Positions 43,363-52,561 are shown, counted from the first letter of the stretch. The stretch: 53,606 nucleotides of DNA from Rhodobacteraceae bacterium UBA7436 (GCA_002478745.1 DLQI01000163.1:5782-59387); one strand, 5' to 3'. Program-made: numbers and translations. Notes: generated by a model from the letters alone, not told the origin.

Positions 43363-44027
43363 GTTTTCAAGAATATTCTGACCGCGAAATGCTGATCATC
43401 GAAGTTGCCCAGAAAATTGTGGGCGATCTGAAGACAGCACTTTTGACCCAAGAGAATGTTTCATTTGTTGTCCCCGGCGGTACGACGCCTGGCCCAATCT
43501 TTGATATTCTATGTGCCGCTGACATCGAATGGAACCGCGTGCACGTCATGCTGAGTGATGAGCGCTGGGTGCCGGACGACAATGACCGCTCAAACGCAAA
43601 GCTTTTGCGTGATCGTCTATTGGTCAATCGTGCGGCGGCAGCAAAGTTTACGCCGTTCTATGTGCCTGATGTTGAAGTAGCTGATGCTTGTAAGGATGTG
43701 TCAGAAAAGCTGAAGTCTGAGTGGCCGATTTCTGTTTTGGTATTGGGCATGGGGGCTGACATGCACACCGCGTCATTGTTCCCGCAGGCGAACGGTTTGG
43801 ATGCCGCATTGAGTGCGGATGCCGATGCATTATTGCCAATTCAGGCAGAAGGCCAAGAACAGCGCGTCACACTTAGCGCCCCAGTTCTGAACAGTGCCAT
43901 TTCTAAACACATCGTCATCTTTGGTGACGACAAACGTGCAGCACTTGATGTTGCTAAAGGATCTTTGCCAGAGGTTGCACCCGTTGCGGCCGTTCTGGAC
44001 GGTGCAACAATTCACTGGGCTGTATAA
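43359..44027 (+). CDS. pgl: 6-phosphogluconolactonase
   Basis: Pgl hydrolyses 6-phosphogluconolactone to 6-phosphogluconate. The 222-residue sequence shows VVPGGTTPGPIFDIL, the family motif HVMLSDERWVP, and LGMGADMHTASLFP. It overlaps zwf by four bases and its stop directly abuts the pgi ATG, so the three are translated as a unit. Confidence 0.95.
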   Translation: MSFQEYSDREMLIIEVAQKIVGDLKTALLTQENVSFVVPGGTTPGPIFDILCAADIEWNRVHVMLSDERWVPDDNDRSNAKLLRDRLLVNRAAAAKFTPFYVPDVEVADACKDVSEKLKSEWPISVLVLGMGADMHTASLFPQANGLDAALSADADALLPIQAEGQEQRVTLSAPVLNSAISKHIVIFGDDKRAALDVAKGSLPEVAPVAAVLDGATIHWAV

Positions 44028-45635
44028 ATGACTGATAAAATGAACGCTGCTTGGTCTGCACTCGAAACTTTAGAAACTGGCGTTAACGATCGCCATATGC
44101 TTAGTTTGTTTAAAGCAGACACGTCACGTGCAGATACGTTCCAATGCACCGCTGGCGATATGTTGTTGGATTACTCCAAAACCAACATTGATGGCGCTAC
44201 AAAGGCAGCGTTACTAGAATTGGCCGACGCCGCTAATGTAACTGAACGCCGCGCTGCGATGTTTGGTGGCGCTGTCATCAACGAAACAGAAGGTCGTGCT
44301 GTATTGCACACTGCACTGCGCAACCTTGATGGCGATCCGGTGATGGTTGATGGCGCTGACGTGATGCCAGAGGTTCAGGCAACCCTGAACCGCATGGGTG
44401 ATTACGCTGATTTGGTTCGCTCAAGCGGAATCACCGACGTGATCAACATCGGTATTGGTGGCTCGGACCTTGGTCCTGCTATGGCAGTCATGGCGCTAAG
44501 CCCATATCACGATGGCCCACGCGTTCATTTCGTATCAAACGTAGACGGCGCAGATGTGTCTGACACGTTGCGGGGGCTGGATGCTAAAACTACGTTGGTC
44601 ATTGTTGCCTCAAAAACGTTTGGCACAATCGAGACGATGACAAACGCCCGTACTGCGCGCGCTTGGATGCTTGAGAACGGTGGTAAGCCGGATGAACAGT
44701 TTGCGGCCCTCAGCACTTCAGAAGAACGCACAGCAGCATTTGGTATTCCAGCTGAACGCGTTTTCGGCTTTGAAGACTGGGTAGGTGGTCGCTATTCCAT
44801 GTGGGGCCCAATTGGCCTCAGCCTGATGATTGGCATCGGCCGTGAAGCGTTCACAGCGTTCTTGCGTGGTGGCCAAGCTATGGACACACATTTCTGTGCT
44901 GCCGAGGGTGCTGAGAACATGCCGTTGATGCATGCGCTTGTTGGTATTTGGCACAACCAAATCTGTGGCCACGCGACACGTGCTGTTTTGCCATACGACC
45001 AACGCCTTGGCCTACTTCCTGCGTATTTCCAACAGCTTGAGATGGAAAGCAACGGTAAGAGCGTCGCAATGGATGGCACGCAGTTACCGCGCCACAGTGG
45101 TCCTGTTGTTTGGGGTGAGCCTGGCACGAATGGCCAACACGCATTTTATCAGTTGATCCACCAAGGCACCCGCGTCATTCCATGTGAGTTCATGGTTGCG
45201 GCGGAAGGGCATGAGCCGGACCTAGCGCATCACCACCAATTGCTGGTCGCGAACTGTTTCGCGCAATCAGAGGCATTGATGCGTGGTCGTTCATTGAATG
45301 AAGCACGCGAAATCATGGCTGCCAAAGGCCTGACAGGTGAAGAGCTTGAACGCCAAGCCGCACATCGCGTCTTTGCTGGTAACCGTCCGTCGGTCACAAT
45401 TGCGTATCCAAAACTCGATCCGTTCGTTTTGGGTCAGATCATTTCGCTTTATGAGCACCGTGTCTTTGTTGAAGGCGTCATTTTGGGCCTGAATTCTTAT
45501 GACCAATGGGGTGTTGAACTGGGTAAAGAGCTGGCAACAGCACTTGAACCAGTCGTCGCTGGAACGCAGTCAGCCGATGATAAAGATGGATCGACCCGCG
45601 GTCTGGTTGATTACGTACAGCGCCATCGCGCTTAA
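44028..45635 (+). CDS. pgi: Glucose-6-phosphate isomerase
   Basis: Pgi interconverts glucose 6-phosphate and fructose 6-phosphate, feeding Zwf during growth on gluconeogenic substrates. The 535-residue sequence has NIGIGGSDLGPAMAV, the signature FGFEDWVGGRYSMWGPIGLS, the catalytic-region sequence MESNGKS, and the C-terminal YEHRVFVEGVILGLNSYDQW. It is the last gene of the zwf-pgl-pgi operon and is followed by a strong hairpin. Confidence 0.97.
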   Translation: MTDKMNAAWSALETLETGVNDRHMLSLFKADTSRADTFQCTAGDMLLDYSKTNIDGATKAALLELADAANVTERRAAMFGGAVINETEGRAVLHTALRNLDGDPVMVDGADVMPEVQATLNRMGDYADLVRSSGITDVINIGIGGSDLGPAMAVMALSPYHDGPRVHFVSNVDGADVSDTLRGLDAKTTLVIVASKTFGTIETMTNARTARAWMLENGGKPDEQFAALSTSEERTAAFGIPAERVFGFEDWVGGRYSMWGPIGLSLMIGIGREAFTAFLRGGQAMDTHFCAAEGAENMPLMHALVGIWHNQICGHATRAVLPYDQRLGLLPAYFQQLEMESNGKSVAMDGTQLPRHSGPVVWGEPGTNGQHAFYQLIHQGTRVIPCEFMVAAEGHEPDLAHHHQLLVANCFAQSEALMRGRSLNEAREIMAAKGLTGEELERQAAHRVFAGNRPSVTIAYPKLDPFVLGQIISLYEHRVFVEGVILGLNSYDQWGVELGKELATALEPVVAGTQSADDKDGSTRGLVDYVQRHRA

Positions 45636-45656
45636 TCACTTTTACATAACGTAATT

Positions 45657-45684
45657 TGGCAAGCCTTGCGCGCAGGGCTTGCCA
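45657..45684 (+). terminator. Strong hairpin after pgi
   Basis: TGGCAAGCCT (45657-45666) pairs with GGGCTTGCCA (45675-45684), ten pairs with one G-U, and the inner TGCGCGCA can extend the stem. No T run follows, so it may stabilise the operon's 3' end or act with Rho rather than be a simple terminator. Confidence 0.5.
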
Positions 45685-45768
45685 GATCACTTCACGCTTG
45701 GCAGGGTTCCCTTATCAGAGGACGCGCAGCCTATGACGCGCCTTTACATATCAAATATGGAGGTGCCG

Positions 45769-47388
45769 ATGCTTGGCCAAATGATGACGTCCGCTTTGAC
45801 AATACAATCCCTAGTGGATCATGCTGCCCGTTATCACACGGGGACTGAGGTTTATTCTGTCAATACCGGTGGCGGGGTGGAGGAGACCACTTGGGGCCAA
45901 GTTGGCGCCAATGCACACCGCCTTGGACACGCATTGTCCAAGCTGGGCCTGGAACCACAGGCCCGGTGTGGCACGATCGCATGGAACAATCGCCGACATT
46001 TAGAAATTTACTTTGGCGTCTCAGGTGCTGGTTTTGTTTGCCACACAATCAATCCGCGCCTTTTTCCCGAACAATTGGTCTACATCTTGAACCATGCGGA
46101 TGACAAAGTGCTGTTTGTGGACCGTACTTTTGTCCCGCTTGTGGCTGCTATTCGTGACAAACTACCGAACCTTGAGCACATCGTTTTGATGGAAGGTCGC
46201 GATGAAAGTGCCGCAGAAGTTATCGACGGGTTGGTTTTTTATGATGAGCTGATTGCGGATTGTGATCCAGCATATGTATGGCCTGATTTTGATGAGAACA
46301 CGGCTTCAAGTCTTTGTTATACCTCAGGAACCACTGGGAACCCAAAGGGCGTTTTGTATTCCCACCGCTCTACGGTATTGCATGCTTTGGCGTCTAATTT
46401 GACCGACTGTATCGGATATTCTGCAATGGACGTTGTATTACCGGTTGTGCCGATGTTCCACGTCAACGCATGGGGCACGCCCTATGCCTGTGCGATGACA
46501 GGCGCGCGGATGGTGATGCCGGGGCCTGGCTTAGACGGTGCTTCACTGGTGGCCTTGATCGACAAGTATAACGTTACGACCGCCCTAGGCGTGCCGACGA
46601 TTTGGTTGGGTCTTCTAGGTGAAGCGGAAAAAGCGGGCTCGCAACTTGCATCACTGAAGCGCACCGTTGTCGGTGGCTCTGCTTGCCCACCCTCAATGAT
46701 CACGGCGTTCCGTGAGAAATACGATGTTGAAACCATTCATGCATGGGGCATGACGGAAATGTCTCCGCTGGGTTCAGCCAATCAGCCATTGGCCAAACAC
46801 CTTGATTTACCGATCGAGGAGCAACACAAACTTCGCGAAAACCAAGGCCGTCCAATGTGGGGTGTCGAATTGAAGGTCGTTGATGAAGAGGGGGCGGAGT
46901 TGCCCAATGATGCGGAAACGCAAGGCAACCTAATGGTGCGCGGTCATTGGATTTTGGACAGTTATTTCCAGAAAACCCGTGATGAAACCCTGACCGATGA
47001 TTGGTTTCATACCGGCGATGTCGCGACGCTAGATCCAGATGGATATCTTAGTATCAAGGACCGTTCGAAGGACATCATCAAGTCGGGCGGGGAATGGATC
47101 TCGTCTGTTGATTTGGAGAATATTGCGATTGGGCACCCACAGCTTGCGGATGCAGCGGTGATTGGTGCGACCCACGCAAAATGGGATGAACGCCCAATCT
47201 TGATTGCCGTTGTTGTCGAAGGCGAAGCGCCTTCAGAGGCGGATGTGCTTGCAATATTTGAAGGTAAGATAGCAAAGTGGCAAATCCCTGACTGCGTTGT
47301 CTTTACTGATGTTTTGCCGCGCAACGCGACTGGTAAGGTCCTTAAGCGAAACCTGAGGGATGAGTTCGGCGACGTACTAATGGGTTGA
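45769..47388 (+). CDS. Fatty-acyl/methylmercaptopropionate-CoA ligase-like enzyme (DmdB-like)
   Basis: A 539-residue AMP-forming ligase with YTSGTTGNPKGVLYSH, HAWGMTEMSPLG, WFHTGDVATLD, IKDRSKDIIKSGGEWIS and the catalytic Lys in PRNATGKVLKRNL. The start at 45769 has GGAGG five bases upstream and gives MLGQMMTSALTIQSLVDHAA, very like the start of DmdB, the 3-(methylthio)propionyl-CoA ligase of DMSP demethylation. Medium-chain fatty acids are an alternative substrate. dmdA, dmdC and dmdD are not here. A bidirectional terminator follows. Confidence 0.88.
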   Translation: MLGQMMTSALTIQSLVDHAARYHTGTEVYSVNTGGGVEETTWGQVGANAHRLGHALSKLGLEPQARCGTIAWNNRRHLEIYFGVSGAGFVCHTINPRLFPEQLVYILNHADDKVLFVDRTFVPLVAAIRDKLPNLEHIVLMEGRDESAAEVIDGLVFYDELIADCDPAYVWPDFDENTASSLCYTSGTTGNPKGVLYSHRSTVLHALASNLTDCIGYSAMDVVLPVVPMFHVNAWGTPYACAMTGARMVMPGPGLDGASLVALIDKYNVTTALGVPTIWLGLLGEAEKAGSQLASLKRTVVGGSACPPSMITAFREKYDVETIHAWGMTEMSPLGSANQPLAKHLDLPIEEQHKLRENQGRPMWGVELKVVDEEGAELPNDAETQGNLMVRGHWILDSYFQKTRDETLTDDWFHTGDVATLDPDGYLSIKDRSKDIIKSGGEWISSVDLENIAIGHPQLADAAVIGATHAKWDERPILIAVVVEGEAPSEADVLAIFEGKIAKWQIPDCVVFTDVLPRNATGKVLKRNLRDEFGDVLMG

Positions 47389-47410
47389 AACAAGTCGAAA
47401 AAAGAGAAAG

Positions 47411-47440
47411 GGCGCGACCAAAGTTTGGTCGCGCCGTTTT
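47411..47440. terminator. Bidirectional Rho-independent terminator
   Basis: GGCGCGACCAAA (47411-47422) and TTTGGTCGCGCC (47424-47435) form a 12-base stem. GTTTT follows on the plus strand for the acyl-CoA ligase; on the minus strand a U-rich tract (from the A-rich 47395-47409) follows, ending the tRNA-Gly transcript. Confidence 0.88.
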
Positions 47441-47465
47441 CTAGTGTAGATCGCTGTAACGATAG

Positions 47466-47539
47466 TGGAGCGGGTAACGAGAATCGAACTCGTAACTAAA
47501 GCTTGGGAAGCTGCCGTGATACCTTTTCACCATACCCGC
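47466..47539 (-). tRNA. tRNA-Gly, anticodon CCC
   Basis: A 74-base cloverleaf with encoded CCA: acceptor GCGGGTA/TACCCGC, D stem GTGA/TCAC, anticodon loop TTCCCAA (anticodon CCC), T stem ACGAG/CTCGT with loop TTCGATT, discriminator T. The anticodon stem GCAGC/GCTTT is imperfect: G27-U43 is a wobble and C28/U42 a mismatch, leaving three Watson-Crick pairs next to the loop. All other stems are perfect. Confidence 0.93.
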
Positions 47540-47580
47540 CACCTGGTGTTGGGATAGGCGATTGGGGTAGGGCGGTCAAC

Positions 47581-49623
47581 CTATCCTCGGCGTCGTCTGC
47601 GGCGCCCACCACCGTCTTTGTCTCCACCTCCTGTGTTGAAGTTCACGTCGGGTATAGTGACGATTGAATTTAGGATCGGAAACGGTTCTGCTGAGTTCGG
47701 GATCGCGGAGGCGTTTACAAAGTGCTCTTGAAAACGCGGCTCAATTGCCGTCTCGATTTTGTGAATGGCACGTACAGTCGCTTCGATCTCTGTGCGTGCC
47801 TCGCGATTTAGAAGTGCAATACGCGCCCCTGTGCCTGCAGCGTTGCCAGCGGATGTAACCTTGTCCAAAGGCGCGTCGGGGATCATACCCAACACCATCG
47901 CGTGTTTGGGTGAAATATGGGCGCCAAAGGCACCAGCCAGTACGACACGGTCCACTTTGTCGACATTGAATTTATCCATCAACAAGCGGGCGCCTGAATA
48001 AAGCGCTGCTTTGGCCATTTGAATTTCACGGATATCGCGGTTTGTGACTGTTATTTTTGGGCCACCGTTTTCTGTCGCATCATAAACGAGGAATGAGTAG
48101 GTGCGCCCGTCCAAGAAACAATTGGCTGAACCAGTCTGTTCTGGTGACCCGATTAGGCCGGGCCCATCTACGATTCCGGCAAGGCGCATTTCAGCGACCA
48201 TCTCGATAATGCCGGAACCACAGATGCCGGTTACGTCAGAACCTGCGATGGCTTCATCAAAGCCTTCTTCGTCGGACCAGATGTCTGACCCGATCACACG
48301 GAAACGCGGAACCTTAGTGACAGGATCAATTTCTACTCGCTCTATCGCACCGGGCGCAGCGCGTTGCCCTGAGCTAATTTGAGCACCTTCAAAAGCGGGG
48401 CCTGTCGGGGATGAGCAGGCAAGGACCTTTTCTTTGTTGCCCAGTAGGATTTCAGCGTTTGTCCCTACGTCTACCACCAAAACAAGGTCTTCAGACTTGT
48501 CTGGTGCCTCAGAGAGCGCGACAGCGGCTGCATCCGCGCCAACATGGCCCGCGATACACGGCAGAATGTAAATGCGGGCAGAGGGATGGATGTTTAGGTC
48601 TAAGTCATCAGCACGCAGGCGCAATGAATCCGATGTGGTCAGTGCGAAGGGGGCTTGGCCCAATTCAAAGGGATCAATGCCAAGGAACAGATGGTGCATA
48701 ACTGGATTGCAGACGAACACAGCGTCTACGATCAATGCTTTGTCGATTTCAGCCTCTGTGCTGACTTGGGTAAATAGGGCGTTCATCCCCTCGCGCACGG
48801 CTGCCGTCATTTCTGCTGCACCACCGGCGTTCATCATTGAATAGCTGACGCGGCTCATCAAATCTTCGCCGAAGCGGATTTGTGGGTTCATCACACCAGA
48901 GGAGGCGACAACGTCACCAGTTTGCAAATCACACAAGTGCGCGGCAATCGTGGTAGAGCCCAGATCGACAGCAAGACCGTAAACCGTTCCCTCATAATAG
49001 CCCGGCCAAATGTGCATAATGCGCGGCGCATTTTCATCATCACCCAAATGCACAGCACAGGTGACTTTCCACCCACCTTTACGCAGGATTGGCTGCATCT
49101 TTTGCAAGATGTGCAGATCGGCGTGTACATTTTCAAGCTGCCATTGCTCATTGAGTGCAATGCGCAATCGTTCAAGATCACCCGTAGGGTCGTGCATGTC
49201 AGGTTCTTGGACTTCGACGTAATACAGTTTGGTTGATGGGTTCATTACAATGTCACGCGCCTCAGCACGTTTGCGTACGACCTGTTTGTGCACTTGGCTT
49301 TCTGGCGGCACATCGATCACAATGTCGCCTTGTACCGTTGCTTGGCATCCCAAACGACGGCCCTCAATCAAGCCTCGTTTGTCCTGATATCTTTGCTCAA
49401 CGCTGTTCCATTCACTCAAAGCACCATCTTGGACAGTGACACCGTGTTTTGAAAATTCGCCGTAACTGGGTGTAATCTGACATTTAGAACAAATGCCGCG
49501 CCCGCCGCAGACCGAGTCCAAATCAACCCCCAACTTTCGTGCTGCTGTCAAAATTGGTGTGCCAATCGCGAAATTTCCGCGTTTGCCGGATGGGGTGAAA
49601 ACGACGAGAGGATCAGTGCTCAT
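47581..49623 (-). CDS. RACo-like corrinoid-activating protein (2Fe-2S ferredoxin plus ASKHA/DUF4445)
   Basis: A 680-residue protein. The N-terminal plant-type 2Fe-2S ferredoxin domain has CGGRGICSKC (C39, C45, C48 region) and the fourth Cys in RRLGCQATV. Then come a linker domain and an ASKHA-fold ATPase domain with AVDLGSTTIAAHLCDL, VDVGTNAEILLG and VVLAGAFGAHISP. Such proteins reduce Co(II) corrinoid proteins back to Co(I) using ATP. No corrinoid protein or methyltransferase gene is adjacent. The C-terminus ends in an odd Gly/Arg tail (GGGDKDGGGRRRRRRG). The tRNA-Gly gene lies 41 bases downstream on the same strand. Confidence 0.88.
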   Translation of the reverse strand: MSTDPLVVFTPSGKRGNFAIGTPILTAARKLGVDLDSVCGGRGICSKCQITPSYGEFSKHGVTVQDGALSEWNSVEQRYQDKRGLIEGRRLGCQATVQGDIVIDVPPESQVHKQVVRKRAEARDIVMNPSTKLYYVEVQEPDMHDPTGDLERLRIALNEQWQLENVHADLHILQKMQPILRKGGWKVTCAVHLGDDENAPRIMHIWPGYYEGTVYGLAVDLGSTTIAAHLCDLQTGDVVASSGVMNPQIRFGEDLMSRVSYSMMNAGGAAEMTAAVREGMNALFTQVSTEAEIDKALIVDAVFVCNPVMHHLFLGIDPFELGQAPFALTTSDSLRLRADDLDLNIHPSARIYILPCIAGHVGADAAAVALSEAPDKSEDLVLVVDVGTNAEILLGNKEKVLACSSPTGPAFEGAQISSGQRAAPGAIERVEIDPVTKVPRFRVIGSDIWSDEEGFDEAIAGSDVTGICGSGIIEMVAEMRLAGIVDGPGLIGSPEQTGSANCFLDGRTYSFLVYDATENGGPKITVTNRDIREIQMAKAALYSGARLLMDKFNVDKVDRVVLAGAFGAHISPKHAMVLGMIPDAPLDKVTSAGNAAGTGARIALLNREARTEIEATVRAIHKIETAIEPRFQEHFVNASAIPNSAEPFPILNSIVTIPDVNFNTGGGDKDGGGRRRRRRG

Positions 49624-49738
49624 TTACGTGCCCTTTGCAGTGTTTGAACATAGCATAGTGCGGGGTTTTCAAAGGGAAAGCCAAAGAGCGGCAAAACCTG
49701 TCCAGTGCGCGTCATTTTCGACATTTGGGCATTTTTCA

Positions 49739-49780
49739 GGGGCTCGGAGCCTCCGGCGGGAGTTTATTGGGCAAGATGAA
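49739..49780 (+). repeat. Rhodobacteraceae-type intergenic element (CTCCGGCGGGAG)
   Basis: GGGCTCGGAGCCTCCGGCGG and the following AGTTTATTGGGCAAGATGAA match, from memory, a short element frequent in front of and behind genes in Rhodobacteraceae. CTCC/GGAG (49751-49762) forms a small hairpin followed by a T-rich stretch, resembling a terminator. I see one copy in this window. Confidence 0.45.
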
Positions 49781-49821
49781 TGCGGGTTTGTGCGATGCCC
49801 CCTTTTCATTTGAGTAAAACC

Positions 49822-49845
49822 ATGAGAAAGGAAACCGCCAAATGA
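49822..49845 (+). other. Possible seven-codon leader ORF coupled to a guaB start
   Basis: ATG at 49822 encodes MRKETAK and its TGA overlaps the ATG at 49842 (ATGA). The ATG at 49842 is in frame with guaB, 27 bases before the preferred start. No strong ribosome-binding site precedes 49822, so the leader may be chance. Confidence 0.2.
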
Positions 49846-49868
49846 ACACTCTGCATGCGAGGTGCGAT

Positions 49869-51317
49869 ATGGAGATTCGTGAGGCTTTGACCTTTGATGA
49901 TGTTTTGCTTGTTCCGGGGGCGTCCGATGTGTTGCCGTCGACGGCTGATACGCGGACATTTGTAACCAAATCGATATCGATGAATATTCCTTTGCTGAGT
50001 TCAGCCATGGATACCGTTACCGAGGGACGTATGGCGATTGCCATGGCCCAAGCGGGTGGGATTGGTGTTGTTCACCGCAATCTTTCGATTGAAGAGCAAG
50101 CCCGTGAGGTCCGCCGCGTCAAGCGTTTTGAGAGCGGCATAGTCTATAACCCAATCACATTGCGCGCCAATCAAACGCTTGCCGATGCTAAAGCATTGCA
50201 AGAACGCTATCGCGTGACTGGGTTCCCTGTCGTTGACGAGAACGATCGTGTTGTAGGTATCGTAACCAATCGCGACATGCGTTTCGCCAATGATGATGCG
50301 ACCCCGGTTTCTGTCATGATGAGTACTGATAACTTGGCGATTCTGCATGAACCTGCTGATCGGGAAGAAGCAATTAGCCTGATGAAGGCGCGTCGTATTG
50401 AGAAGCTGTTAATTACGGATGGAACGGGCAAACTGACAGGCCTGTTAACGTTAAAAGATACTGAACAAGCTGTTTTGAACCCGACGGCCTGTAAAGATGA
50501 GTTGGGACGGCTGCGCGTTTCTGCTGCATCAACTGTGGGTGACGCGGGATTTGAGCGGACTATGGCGCTGGTCGAGGCTGGTGTGGATATGGTTGTGATC
50601 GACACGGCCCATGGTCACTCTGCTGGAGTTGCAGAGGCTGTACGTCGTGCCAAAACTATCTCTAACGATATTCAAATTGTCGTTGGCAATGTTGTGACCG
50701 GTGCGGCTACCCGTGCCTTGATCGATGCCGGTGCGGATGCGATCAAAGTGGGTGTTGGACCCGGTTCGATCTGTACCACGCGCATGGTTGCAGGTGTCGG
50801 CGTTCCGCAATTGACTGCTGTTATGGATTGCGCGGCTGCGGCTGGCGACATCCCAGTGATTGCAGACGGTGGTATCAAGTTCTCAGGCGATTTTGCTAAG
50901 GCAATCGCGGCAGGGGCCTCATGTGCGATGGTTGGGTCAATGATTGCGGGTACGGACGAGTCCCCGGGCGATGTAATCCTTTACCAAGGCCGTAGCTTTA
51001 AGAGCTACCGTGGCATGGGGTCATTGGGCGCAATGGCGCGTGGTTCTGCGGACCGCTATTTCCAAAAAGATGCGGCGAGTGATAAGTTGGTTCCTGAAGG
51101 GATCGAAGGTCAAGTGCCTTATAAAGGCAGCGCAGGCGCTGTTATTCACCAACTAGTTGGCGGACTTCGTGCCTCAATGGGTTACACTGGCAACGCGACA
51201 GTCGCTGAGATGCGCAAAGGTTGTAACTTTGTGAAGATCACTGGCGCTGGTTTAAGTGAAAGCCACGTCCATGATGTGCGTATCACCCGTGAAAGCCCAA
51301 ATTACCGGATCGGTTGA
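49869..51317 (+). CDS. guaB: Inosine-5'-monophosphate dehydrogenase
   Basis: GuaB oxidises IMP to XMP, the committed step of GTP synthesis. The 482-residue sequence has the start MEIREALTFDDVLLVPGASD, two CBS domains inserted at about residues 95-205, the catalytic C302 in VGPGSICTTRMVAG, and the flap region MARGSADRYFQKD. The ATG at 49869 has GAGG six bases upstream and matches the family N-terminus; the in-frame ATG at 49842 also has a good AAAGGA nine bases upstream, so two starts may be used. Confidence 0.96.
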   Translation: MEIREALTFDDVLLVPGASDVLPSTADTRTFVTKSISMNIPLLSSAMDTVTEGRMAIAMAQAGGIGVVHRNLSIEEQAREVRRVKRFESGIVYNPITLRANQTLADAKALQERYRVTGFPVVDENDRVVGIVTNRDMRFANDDATPVSVMMSTDNLAILHEPADREEAISLMKARRIEKLLITDGTGKLTGLLTLKDTEQAVLNPTACKDELGRLRVSAASTVGDAGFERTMALVEAGVDMVVIDTAHGHSAGVAEAVRRAKTISNDIQIVVGNVVTGAATRALIDAGADAIKVGVGPGSICTTRMVAGVGVPQLTAVMDCAAAAGDIPVIADGGIKFSGDFAKAIAAGASCAMVGSMIAGTDESPGDVILYQGRSFKSYRGMGSLGAMARGSADRYFQKDAASDKLVPEGIEGQVPYKGSAGAVIHQLVGGLRASMGYTGNATVAEMRKGCNFVKITGAGLSESHVHDVRITRESPNYRIG

Positions 51318-51362
51318 TCCACTTCTTCTTGCCGTCGTCGGCCAATATTTAGGAAACGTATC

Positions 51363-52520
51363 ATGACACCAGGCGCACGCGTGGCAGCAGCCATTGAAAT
51401 CTTGGATATGATCCATGACGGACAAGCGGTTGAAAAATCATTAACCGCGTGGGCGCGTCGTAGCCGTTTTGCAGGGTCTAAGGACCGTGCGGCGGTTCGC
51501 GATCACGTGTTTGATACGGTTCGTAACTGGCGTGCAGATGCAGTGCGTGGGGGCAGTGGAACAGGGCGTGGCCGCATGATTGGCCGTTTGCGCGCCCTTG
51601 ATATGGACATTGAAGCGTTGTTTCATGGTGAAGGCCATGCACCAGCTCCTTTAAGTGAGGATGAAAACATCGCAGGGCAGGAACCGACAGAACAAGCAGA
51701 CGTTTGGAACATGCCAGAGTGGATTTTGCCCGAATTTGAAAGGTCCCTCGGTGAAGCGGCTGCAGATACTGCGGCGCTGCTGCAATCACGCGCGCCCATC
51801 ACGTTGCGGGTCAATGTTGGCAAATGTAACGTCAATCAGGCGGCCGCGGATTTGGCAGAGATCGGTATCGAAACGCAGGCCAATCCTGTTTGTTCGACAG
51901 CACTGACAATTACTTCAGGCGAACGCAAACTGCGCAACAGCCCTGCATATCTTGAGGGTTGGGTTGAACTGCAAGACGCGTCGAGCCAAGCGATCGTTGC
52001 TGACCTTCCTGAAGCGGTGCAAGTTTTGGATTACTGCGCAGGCGGAGGCGGTAAAGCGCTGGCGCTTGCAGCGCAGGGTCGCCAAGTGATCGCGCATGAT
52101 ATCAACTTTGATCGTATGATGGATATCCCGGCGCGCGCTGAACGGGCAGGAACAAGCATCAAGCTTCTTGCTACGGATATGATCGAAGCTGAGGGTTTGT
52201 TCGACGTGGTCTTGGTTGATGCGCCGTGTTCAGGCAGTGGCGCATGGCGTCGCAGTCCAGAGGGAAAGTGGGCCTTAACCGAGGAGCGCCTGACGGAACT
52301 GACTGTGCTGCAAGACGATATCTTGGACGAAACCGTACAATATGTGTCTCAAAACGGGACGCTCGTGTTTGGTACCTGTTCTGTTTTCCAACGTGAGAAT
52401 GAGGATCGCGTTTCTGCATTTCTTGAGCGCCATCCAGATTGGAAATGTGTGAAGCAGACCCGTTTAGATGTGTCTGATTTGGCAGATGGGTTTTTCGCGG
52501 CACACTTTAAACGCGAGTAA
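51363..52520 (+). CDS. rsmB: RsmB/NOP-family RNA m5C methyltransferase
   Basis: A 385-residue class I SAM-dependent enzyme. The N-terminal part has a NusB-like helical region and a substrate-binding segment (APITLRVNVGKCNV). The catalytic domain has SAM-binding LDYCAGGGGKALALA, the Asp-Pro-Cys-type motif VLVDAPCSGSGAWRRSPEGK and the nucleophile Cys in FGTCSVF. It most resembles the group acting on 16S rRNA C967; the exact target is inferred. It starts 45 bases after guaB and may be co-transcribed. Confidence 0.9.
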   Translation: MTPGARVAAAIEILDMIHDGQAVEKSLTAWARRSRFAGSKDRAAVRDHVFDTVRNWRADAVRGGSGTGRGRMIGRLRALDMDIEALFHGEGHAPAPLSEDENIAGQEPTEQADVWNMPEWILPEFERSLGEAAADTAALLQSRAPITLRVNVGKCNVNQAAADLAEIGIETQANPVCSTALTITSGERKLRNSPAYLEGWVELQDASSQAIVADLPEAVQVLDYCAGGGGKALALAAQGRQVIAHDINFDRMMDIPARAERAGTSIKLLATDMIEAEGLFDVVLVDAPCSGSGAWRRSPEGKWALTEERLTELTVLQDDILDETVQYVSQNGTLVFGTCSVFQRENEDRVSAFLERHPDWKCVKQTRLDVSDLADGFFAAHFKRE

Positions 52521-52561
52521 CACTGCCCAACAATCAACCTTAAGTGGCGCTTTGGGGCCGA

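Noticed and set aside
49624..49868. Purine riboswitch in the guaB leader
   Set aside because: I could not find the three-way-junction core motifs; only a small hairpin element is present.
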